A DNA stretch of 64,000 bases from Gp13-AA77 sp035578005 (GTDB lineage: Bacteria > Acidobacteriota > Terriglobia > UBA7540). The translations under genes were made by a program, and so were the position numbers. The notes below the pieces were generated by a model. That model worked only from the letters and a program-made list of their open reading frames with translations, did not search any database and was not told the DNA's origin. Positions 57,450 to 64,000 of the stretch are shown piece by piece (the stretch's first letter is position 1; every line of letters begins with the position of its first letter). The stretch spans positions 1 through 64,000 of the forward strand of contig DATJYK010000423.1 of the NCBI GenBank assembly GCA_035578005.1. Direction: 5' to 3'.

Positions 57450-59498
57450 TTATTTCCCCAGCAGCCGATCCGCCTGCGCAACCACGTTGGCCGGAGTGAA
57501 TCCCAGATGTTCTGCGATCACTTTATAGGGAGCCGAGGCCCCAAAGCGACTGAGTCCGATGACTGCACCCTTCGGCCCCACGTAACGCTCCCAACCGAAT
57601 GGCGAGCCGGCTTCAATGGCCAGGCGTGCCGTGACTGCCGGCGGCAGCACCTCATCGCGGTAAGCCTGCGGCTGCTTCTCGAATAAGTCCCAGCTTGGCA
57701 TGCTTACCACGCGTGCTGCGATTCCTTCTGCCGCAAGCTTCTGCTGCGATTCGAAGGCCAGCGCCACTTCCGAACCCGATGCAATCAAAATGATCTCGGG
57801 AGGGCGCCCCTGGGAGTCAGATAGCACGTAGGCGCCGCGATCCACGCCGTCGGCAGACGCGCAACGGGTGCGATCGAAAATGGGCAGGTTCTGGCGCGTG
57901 AGCACCAGCAGTACCGGACCGCCCCTGTGCTCAATCGCCAGGCGCCAGGCGACGGCGGTTTCGTTCGCGTCAGCCGGCCGGATCATGCAGACATTGGGGA
58001 TGGCGCGTATCGACGCCAGTTGTTCAACGGGCTCGTGGGTGGGGCCGTCTTCGCCGAGAAAGACGCTGTCATGCGTAAAGACGAAAATCGAGTGAAAGTG
58101 CGACAGCGCCGCGAGGCGAATAGCAGGCCGCATGTAATCCGAGAAGACAAAGAACGTCGCGCCATAGGGGATGAGCCCGCTGACGGCCATGCCGTTCACA
58201 ATCGAGCCCATGCCGTGCTCGCGGATGCCAAAGTGAAAGTTCTTGGCGCTGTAGTTGCCGCGCGCGAAATCACCCAATCCCTTTACGTACGTTTTGGTCG
58301 AAGGGGCCAGGTCAGCCGCGCCACCCAGAAAGAGCGGCAAGCTGGGCGCGATGGCGGCCAGCACTTTCTCCGAAGCGGACCGCGTGGCAATGGGTTTGTC
58401 GGCGGCGGAGAACGCCGGAATCTTGTCTTTCCAACCTTGAGGAAGCTGGCCATTCACATACAAGTCCCAATCCTTTGCCAGGTCAGGGAAAGCTTCGCGA
58501 TAAGCCGCCAGCTTCTGGTTCCACTTGGCTTGAAGTTTCTCGCCTGCCGGCACTGCCCCGCGGAAATGCTGCAGCGCCTCCAACGGAATGTAAAAGGCAG
58601 GCTCCAGCGGCCAACCCAGGTTCTGCTTGGTGGCCTTCACTTCGTCTTCACCTAACGGCTCACCGTGGGCGCCGGCGGTGTCATGCTTGTTCGGGCTTCC
58701 GTATGCGATGTGGGTACGCGCAACGATGAGTGACGGGCGCTCCTTCTGGCCGCGCGCCGCCTGCAGCGCGCCCTCCACAGCATCCAGATCATTCCCGTCG
58801 TCGAGCCGCTGTACGAACCAGCCGTGAGCCTCGAAGCGCTTGCTTACATCTTCCTGGCTGAAGGCCAAGTCCGTGGAGCCCTCAATGGTGATGTGATTGT
58901 TGTCGTACAGAAAGATCAGATTATCGAGGCCCAGGAAGCCGGCAACGGACGCCGCCTCGGCGGACACGCCTTCCATCAAGTCGCCGTCGCTGCAGATTCC
59001 GTACACCGTGTAGTCGATGAGCGGGTGTCCCGGCCTATTGAAATATGCCGCCAGATATTTCCCCGCGATGGCCATCCCAACGGCGTTGCCGAAGCCCTGG
59101 CCGAGCGGCCCCGTGGTGGTTTCAACCCCGGGGGTAAGAGAGTATTCCGGATGACCTGGCGTCTTGCTGCCCCACTGCCGGAAGTTCCGGAGCTCGTCGA
59201 GCGACAAATCGTAACCCGTGAGGTGCAAGAGGCTGTAAAGCAGCATGCAGCCGTGTCCGGCGGAAAGAACAAACCGGTCGCGGTTGGGCCATTTCGGGTC
59301 ATGCGGGTTGTAACGGAGAAACCGCGTCCAGAGCACGTAAGCCATGGCGGCGTCGCCCATGGGCAACCCCGGATGGCCGGCGTTTGCTTTTTGGACGGCG
59401 TCAATCGAAAGGCAGCGAATGGTGTTGATGCAAAGTTCGTCGAGCGGTGTGGCGTTAACCGCGGCGGGTATGATTGCTGGGTGCGTCCCGGTGGGCAA
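57450..59498 (-). CDS. tkt: Transketolase
   Basis: 682 residues, TTG start at 59498 after GGAGACC. Thiamine-diphosphate domain with HPGLPMGDAAMAYVLWTRF, DRFVLSAGHGCMLLYSLLHL, SDGDLMEGVSAEA and YDNNHITIEGSTDLAF; pyrimidine domain with GIREHGMGSIVNGMA and the THDSVFLGEDGPTHEPVEQL segment. It transfers two-carbon ketol units between sugar phosphates in the non-oxidative pentose-phosphate path (cytosol). No transaldolase or other pathway gene is adjacent; zwf is the nearest. Its C-terminus EHLGFTPANVVAQADRLL is the expected end. Confidence 0.95.
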   Translation of the reverse strand: MPTGTHPAIIPAAVNATPLDELCINTIRCLSIDAVQKANAGHPGLPMGDAAMAYVLWTRFLRYNPHDPKWPNRDRFVLSAGHGCMLLYSLLHLTGYDLSLDELRNFRQWGSKTPGHPEYSLTPGVETTTGPLGQGFGNAVGMAIAGKYLAAYFNRPGHPLIDYTVYGICSDGDLMEGVSAEAASVAGFLGLDNLIFLYDNNHITIEGSTDLAFSQEDVSKRFEAHGWFVQRLDDGNDLDAVEGALQAARGQKERPSLIVARTHIAYGSPNKHDTAGAHGEPLGEDEVKATKQNLGWPLEPAFYIPLEALQHFRGAVPAGEKLQAKWNQKLAAYREAFPDLAKDWDLYVNGQLPQGWKDKIPAFSAADKPIATRSASEKVLAAIAPSLPLFLGGAADLAPSTKTYVKGLGDFARGNYSAKNFHFGIREHGMGSIVNGMAVSGLIPYGATFFVFSDYMRPAIRLAALSHFHSIFVFTHDSVFLGEDGPTHEPVEQLASIRAIPNVCMIRPADANETAVAWRLAIEHRGGPVLLVLTRQNLPIFDRTRCASADGVDRGAYVLSDSQGRPPEIILIASGSEVALAFESQQKLAAEGIAARVVSMPSWDLFEKQPQAYRDEVLPPAVTARLAIEAGSPFGWERYVGPKGAVIGLSRFGASAPYKVIAEHLGFTPANVVAQADRLLGK

Positions 59499-59881
59499 GT
59501 GAGGTCTCCTTTGACTGCGGGATTAAAGGATTTGCCGGATTGAGCGATTAAGTGATCGGGCGATTGAGCCATCGGGTCATCGGCCCATTGCCAGTTAACC
59601 CTGCTTACATGGTCTCAACCGCTCAGTCCTTCAAGCCCTCAAGTCACACCATAGTGATGCCCGCGCGACCCCGTGGGTTCCGAAGCTTAACAGTTCAATT
59701 ATACAGCCCCCGGTATCGGGTGATCGAGTCATCGAGCGAATTGGATGATCGGGCCATCGGGTGATCGCGCGATTGATGGATTGAGGGTTTGAGAGGTTCG
59801 ATCGCGCGATCTTTCATTTGCTCAATCCTTCACTCCGTCAATCCTTCAATCACCCGATGACCCGATCACCCGATGGCTCGA
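59499..59881. repeat. Degenerate short-period repeats upstream of transketolase
   Basis: The 383-base gap is built of short words GATCGGGCGATTGAG, ATCGGGTGATCG and CAATCCTTCA. Its second half (59733-59881) is an imperfect inverted repeat of about 60 bases per arm, with ATCGGGTGATCG on the left and CGATCACCCGATGG on the right; the right arm abuts the stop of the WD40 gene. Similar words recur at 61005-61040 (CAATCGTCAATCGACAATCG) and 61480-61525. No gene is seen. Confidence 0.65.
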
Positions 59882-60991
59882 TTATTGCCGCGCCCACAGC
59901 ATCACAGCCTGCTCGGAAGACGCGGCCACCTCATTGCCGTCAGGTGAGAAAGCCACCGTGAGCAGCGGTTCGCGGCTCTCCCCGAGGGTCTGCAGCAGCC
60001 GGCCGTCTTCGGCAGACCAGATGCGCATCGTGTTGTCCTGTCCGGCCGAGGCAATCAGAGTGCCGTCAGGCGAGAACTCCGCCCAGTGCACCGGGCCCAC
60101 GTGCCCGGTCAAGGTATGCAGCAGCTTCCAATCTCCCACTGAATAGATACGCACGTTGCCGTCTTCGCAGGCCGTCACCACACGCGCGCCGTCGCGCGAG
60201 AAATTCACGCTCAAAACGCTGCCATGGTGCCCGGAAAGCACATCGGCAAATCTCTTCTCGGGCGTGTCGATCACCATCGGGTCCGGCGAAGCATTCGCAT
60301 CCACGCGCGCTAACACCAGCCACCGGCCGTCGGGCGAAAAGTTGAGCAGACCCGGCCGGTGGGCGAGCTCCGACAGGGTGATTTCACCGCCGCGGTTGCT
60401 GTTGGGATCCCAGATCACGACCTTGCTGTCTTTGTACATCGCGACGCGGCCGATATGGGCCAAATACACGATGGGCGAATATCCTCCGCCGACGCCCACC
60501 ACGTCCGTCTTGCCGATCTGGCTGTCCTGATCGATGAACCACTGGAAGGCCAGCAGAGGCGTTCCCCGCTCCGGCTGTCCCTTGGCGTGGACAACGCCGC
60601 GGCCCAGAATCTCCAAACGAGTCGGCGAAATGAAGTTGGCGGAGTCCATGTTGAGGTCCACCAGGTCGGTGAGGTGCGGTTTCAGAACCTTTCCCACGCC
60701 GCCTTGGGGAAGGTTAACCAGGGCAATCTTCTGCCCGGAGATCACGGCCAGGCTGCGGGAGTCCGGAGAAAACGCGCCCGCCGGGGAGTAGTTCAAGGCC
60801 AGGTGTCCTTCCACGCGGCCGTGGCTCACAAATACTGGTTCAGGCGGACCCGCGGGAATAGTCGCCGTTTGGCACCACACTCGAGGCGCGGCCATTGCCA
60901 CACAGACGAGCAGAACCAGTGACGAGCGACGAGTGACAAGTGGCGAGCATGCTTCGTCCAGGCACGATAGAGATGAGTCATTCATGGTCAC
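59882..60991 (-). CDS. Exported WD40-repeat protein
   Basis: 369 residues. After a polar start there is a hydrophobic signal (SLVLLVCVAMAAPRVWCQ, about 24-41), so the protein is exported. The body is a beta-propeller: LNFSPDGRWLVLARVDANAS, SVLSVNFSRDGARVVTACED with NVRIYSVGDW, PVHWAEFSPDGTLIASAGQD with NTMRIWSAEDG, and LLTVAFSPDGNEVAASSEQA, giving at least four clear WD-like blades and some weak ones. No catalytic domain. Likely a binding scaffold. The start may be MNDSS, two codons later. Confidence 0.85.
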   Translation of the reverse strand: MTMNDSSLSCLDEACSPLVTRRSSLVLLVCVAMAAPRVWCQTATIPAGPPEPVFVSHGRVEGHLALNYSPAGAFSPDSRSLAVISGQKIALVNLPQGGVGKVLKPHLTDLVDLNMDSANFISPTRLEILGRGVVHAKGQPERGTPLLAFQWFIDQDSQIGKTDVVGVGGGYSPIVYLAHIGRVAMYKDSKVVIWDPNSNRGGEITLSELAHRPGLLNFSPDGRWLVLARVDANASPDPMVIDTPEKRFADVLSGHHGSVLSVNFSRDGARVVTACEDGNVRIYSVGDWKLLHTLTGHVGPVHWAEFSPDGTLIASAGQDNTMRIWSAEDGRLLQTLGESREPLLTVAFSPDGNEVAASSEQAVMLWARQ

Positions 60992-61046
60992 TGCAGTCGC
61001 CGCTTCTCAATCGGCAATCGTCAATCGACAATCGTCAATTCCTAGG

Positions 61047-61505
61047 CTAGATGATTTCTCCGCGTGCGATGCGCTGAACGAGTTCACGATCGGCATCGAG
61101 GAACCGGTAGGCTCCGAGTTCATTCCGGCGCGCCCAGGCGATGGCTTCGAACACCCGATTTCGCGGCTCCGATCCAAACGAGTCGACGCGAAAGAAAACC
61201 ACTTCTACGTAACGATCGGGATAGCGGTGCCGAACCCGGTACACCTCCGGACCTATTTCCGCCTGAATGGCAAGCTCCTCGTCAAGCTCACGCCGCAGGG
61301 CTTGCTCCCGTGTCTCGCCGCTTCCAACCTTTCCGCCCGGGAACTCCCACTGCAAGCCGTAGGGGTCAGAGCGGTGGCGCTGACAGATGAGAATGCGCTC
61401 ATCCCGCACCAGGATGCCCGCGGTCACGGGAACGGGCTGCAAATCGTCAGTTGTGCGGTGCGGATTGTCGATCATCGGCTTCCGGCCGGAGGCGTTGTCG
61501 ACCAT
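61047..61505 (-). CDS. Nudix hydrolase, MutT-type (8-oxo-dGTP diphosphatase or dCTP pyrophosphohydrolase)
   Basis: 152 residues; the true start may be ATG 61475 (MIDNPHR). The complete Nudix box is seen: GGKVGSGETREQALRRELDE then EL (Gx5Ex7REUxEE pattern). The opening VPVTAGILVRDERILICQRH and the WEFPGG segment are typical of MutT/NudG proteins, which hydrolyse oxidised or modified nucleoside triphosphates and reduce mutation. Length fits. It is flanked by short degenerate repeats on both sides. Confidence 0.9.
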   Translation of the reverse strand: MVDNASGRKPMIDNPHRTTDDLQPVPVTAGILVRDERILICQRHRSDPYGLQWEFPGGKVGSGETREQALRRELDEELAIQAEIGPEVYRVRHRYPDRYVEVVFFRVDSFGSEPRNRVFEAIAWARRNELGAYRFLDADRELVQRIARGEII

Positions 61506-61525
61506 CGGCAGTCGAAAATCGGCAA

Positions 61526-64000
61526 TTACTCGTATCTCAGCGCCACCATCGGATCAACCTTTGACGCTCTTCGGGCAGGCACGTAGCACGCGACGAGCGC
61601 CACCGCCAGCATCAGAAGCGAGACGGAAGCGTAGGTGAGCAGGTCATAGGACGGGACCCCCACAAGGAAGCTCACCAGAATCCGGCTAACGGCCAGCGCG
61701 GCAAGCACACCGGCACCAACTCCGGCGCCGACGAGCACCACGGCCTGGTTCACAACCAGCCCCAGCACGCTGCGGCGCGGCGCGCCTAGCGCCATGCGGA
61801 TGCCGATCTCGTGTTGGCGCTGGCTGGCCGCATAAGAGACCACGCCGTAGACTCCGACCACCGCCAGCAGCAGGCCGAGAGCGCCGAGCGAGGCGGCAAA
61901 TCCCGCGGCTAACTTAAACACAAAATATCCGTTGCCGCCCGACATCGCGCGATCCATGGTCATCACGTCATACATCGGCAGATTCGGATCCAACCCGCGC
62001 ACCAGGCTCTCGACGGGAACCACCAGCGAGAGGGGCGGCACCGAGGTGCGCAATTGGAGGACGTGGGTGGACTTGTAGTTTTGCGTTTGGGGCACGTAGA
62101 AGAAATTGTCAGGCGCGTCTAACAGGCTTTGCACTTTGGCATCCCGAACCACACCGACCACCGTTACCCATGAACCCGATCCGCCTTGAGACCCCGACTT
62201 GAACGGCCCTTCCGAGCCACCGGTGCTAAAGTGCTGCCCGATCGCGTCTTGATGCGGCCACAGCCGGTGGGCCATGGTCTGGTTCACGATGGCCACGCGC
62301 TGGGACGCGCTTGTATCGGCATCGGTAAACGCGCGCCCTTCGAGGATTTTCATTCGCATGGTCGAGAAGTAATCCGGGCTCACACAGTTGATTCCAGCAC
62401 TTGGGGCGCGTTTTCCCGGCGGAACCGGCTGGCCTTCCGGGTACACGCTCGATCCGTCGCCGTAGTATCCCAAGGGAAGAGAGAAAGCCAGGCTGGCCGA
62501 TTCGACGCCGGGAAGCGCCTTGGCACGCGTGAGCAAGTCGCGGTAGAAAGCCTCGGCGCGCGGCTGATCGTAGCCCTGAAGTTTCGGGTCGAGGTTCACG
62601 TTCAGCATGTTGTGCGGATCGTAGCCCAGGTCGATGGATTCCGCATTGGTGAGGCTGCGTGTGAACAGACCGGCGGCGACGAGCACAATCAACGATCCGG
62701 CTACCTGGGCCACCACCAATCCGTTGCGCAGCCAGTGCCGGCGGCTGGTTCCAATCATCCCTCGGCCTCCTTCCCGCAGCGTGTCGTTCAGGTTGGTGCG
62801 GGAAATGCGCAACGCCGGCGCGAGTCCCGCCAGAATTCCGGAAGCCAAGGCGATGCCGGCTACGTAGCTGAACATTCGCCAATCGAACGTGAAGGCAAGA
62901 CCCAGCGCGAAATCGCCCAACGGACGCAGCTTGTCGAGCCCGCGAATGGCCCAGTTTCCGAGGAGCGCACCGCCGACGGCGCCGGCCGTCGCAAGCAGAA
63001 TGCTCTCCGTCAACATCTGCCGGACCAAACGGACGCGGCTGGCGCCCATGGCCGAACGAACGGCCATCTCCCTTTCGCGCGCCGCTGCTCGCGCCAGCAG
63101 CAGATTGGCGACGTTGAAGCAAGCCACCAGCAGAACCAGGCCGACCATCACCAGAAAGATCGTCGCCACCAGAGGCATGTAATTCTTCACCGCGGGTTCG
63201 GGCCGCGCGAGACGCTCGGGAATCACGCGCGCCATCTGGCCCTGATCCACCTGCGGGTACTCCTTCGCCAGCCGCTGCGCGATCACGTTCAGGGCAGCCT
63301 CGGCCTGTCTTGCCGTTACGCCGGGCCGCAGGGTGGCCAGAACGCGCAATTCCGTGTCACGGCGATCGGTGAAAAAGCCGTTGTAGGCCCGAGCGCTCGC
63401 GACCAATCCGATGGGGGCGTAGGCGTCAAGTTCAACGAGGTTGTACGGGCCGTGAAATTCCTCCGGCACGACGCCAATCACCGTTACCGCTTGCCCGTCC
63501 AAGGTGACGCTCCTTCCGATCACCCCCGGATCGCCGTTGAAACGGCTCATCCAATAGCTGTGACCTAGAACCACGACGGGACCGGTCTTCGGTTCGTCGC
63601 CTTCGCCGGGAGCAATCAGCCGGCCCAGCGCGGGCCGAATGCCAAGCATGGTGAAGAAATTGCTCGGTACGTAGGCCATGATGATGCGGTCGGCGTGGCC
63701 GCGATAGCCGAGTCCGGCGAGATTGAGGTCATAGAAAGTCATGTCCGTGAAAACGTCGGCCTGCTTGCGGTAATCGAGGTAATCCGGATAGGAGAGTTGC
63801 TCAGGATCGGCATCCGCCTTGTATTGCACGGCCACCACCGCGAGGCGGTCGGCGTCCTCCACCGGCAGGGGCCGAAACATGAAGACATTGCCCAAGCTGA
63901 AAATCGCCGTGTTGGCGCCGATGCCGAGCGCAAGCGTCAGGATGGCCACCACCGTAAAGCCCGCATCCTTTCGTAACATGCGCACGCCGTAACCGATGTC
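61526..64000 (-). CDS. MacB/FtsX-type ABC permease, ADOP group (partial at right edge)
   Basis: At least 824 residues; the frame stays open to the window edge (reads DIGYG before VRMLRKDAGFTVVAILTLAL), so the N-terminus is missing. Order: first membrane helix, MacB periplasmic core domain (about 25-240), FtsX domain with helices about 275-400, second helix and periplasmic domain (from about 425), second FtsX domain near the C-terminus (ASQRQHEIGIRMALGAPRRS, ending VDPMVALRYE). This duplicated layout is that of acidobacterial orphan permeases that lack an adjacent ATPase. Substrate unknown; may act in export or lipid-protein handling. Confidence 0.92.
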   Translation of the reverse strand, partial: DIGYGVRMLRKDAGFTVVAILTLALGIGANTAIFSLGNVFMFRPLPVEDADRLAVVAVQYKADADPEQLSYPDYLDYRKQADVFTDMTFYDLNLAGLGYRGHADRIIMAYVPSNFFTMLGIRPALGRLIAPGEGDEPKTGPVVVLGHSYWMSRFNGDPGVIGRSVTLDGQAVTVIGVVPEEFHGPYNLVELDAYAPIGLVASARAYNGFFTDRRDTELRVLATLRPGVTARQAEAALNVIAQRLAKEYPQVDQGQMARVIPERLARPEPAVKNYMPLVATIFLVMVGLVLLVACFNVANLLLARAAAREREMAVRSAMGASRVRLVRQMLTESILLATAGAVGGALLGNWAIRGLDKLRPLGDFALGLAFTFDWRMFSYVAGIALASGILAGLAPALRISRTNLNDTLREGGRGMIGTSRRHWLRNGLVVAQVAGSLIVLVAAGLFTRSLTNAESIDLGYDPHNMLNVNLDPKLQGYDQPRAEAFYRDLLTRAKALPGVESASLAFSLPLGYYGDGSSVYPEGQPVPPGKRAPSAGINCVSPDYFSTMRMKILEGRAFTDADTSASQRVAIVNQTMAHRLWPHQDAIGQHFSTGGSEGPFKSGSQGGSGSWVTVVGVVRDAKVQSLLDAPDNFFYVPQTQNYKSTHVLQLRTSVPPLSLVVPVESLVRGLDPNLPMYDVMTMDRAMSGGNGYFVFKLAAGFAASLGALGLLLAVVGVYGVVSYAASQRQHEIGIRMALGAPRRSVLGLVVNQAVVLVGAGVGAGVLAALAVSRILVSFLVGVPSYDLLTYASVSLLMLAVALVACYVPARRASKVDPMVALRYE

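Noticed and set aside
62186..63568. 460-codon plus-strand frame opposite the permease
   Set aside because: Antisense to a convincing FtsX-type permease; no recognisable domain.
1..64000. tRNA and rRNA genes
   Set aside because: I looked for conserved tRNA arms and rRNA segments and saw none, but without a covariance-model scan a divergent tRNA could be missed.

Overview
The window looks like a chromosomal segment of a GC-rich soil-type Acidobacteriota. This is inferred from gene families typical of that phylum: an Oar-like TonB-dependent receptor with a carboxypeptidase-regulatory N-terminal domain (29557-32907), a long MacB/FtsX-type orphan permease (61526 to the right edge), a CRTAC1/ASPIC-UnbV protein, multihaem cytochromes with TPR tails, many Tat-exported enzymes, and many palindromic intergenic repeats. 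No rRNA, tRNA or CRISPR array was seen.

Layout. 1-4.7 kb: the end of an unidentified gene, a secreted protein, an MFS exporter and a flavin amine oxidase. 4.7-9.7 kb: a small Tat protein, an amidase, then a PEP-hydrolase-like TIM barrel, a cupin and a Tm-1-like protein; the last two named families (TIM barrel and Tm-1) are often fused or adjacent elsewhere. 9.8-11.6 kb: the CRTAC1 protein. 12.0-19.1 kb: a conflict-type cassette bordered by transposase relics. It holds a TIR-domain protein overlapping by 4 nt a giant composite gene whose parts, in order, are a KGGVGR-type ATPase, an NB-ARC STAND ATPase, a helical region, a patatin-like phospholipase, four membrane helices and TPRs. This composite is interrupted by two +1 frameshifts; removing both restores a single 1926-residue frame. 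It is the best candidate for an undescribed immune (NLR-like) system here.

19.5-21.2 kb: an IS630-type fragment and repeat-rich DNA, including a multi-copy 19-bp motif like transposon-end transposase sites. 21.2-46.1 kb: a carbohydrate locus with GH127, a TIM-barrel glycosidase-like protein, GH31, two TPR proteins, the TonB receptor, a seven-haem cytochrome, a GntR/FCD regulator, a DUF1680/GH127-like enzyme, GH3, GH51 and an esterase. Together these suggest uptake and breakdown of arabinose-containing plant polysaccharides. 46.3-52.1 kb: a small secreted protein, a berberine-bridge-type oxidase, an APC permease, a DUF1572 protein, a PIN/ribbon-helix-helix toxin-antitoxin pair, a membrane protein and a decayed ArsR gene. 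52.1-64 kb: mostly minus strand, with a Tat-exported lactonase, a second seven-haem cytochrome overlapping zwf, transketolase, a WD40 protein, a Nudix hydrolase and the permease.

Structural oddities stand out. A perfect intrinsic terminator lies inside the signal-peptide codons of the first cytochrome gene. A 186-bp nested palindrome is inserted in frame in the same gene, and the second cytochrome gene in the window shows the uninterrupted form. A 40-bp tandem triplication repeats the translation start of a TPR gene. Two near-identical hairpin elements bracket the GH31 gene.
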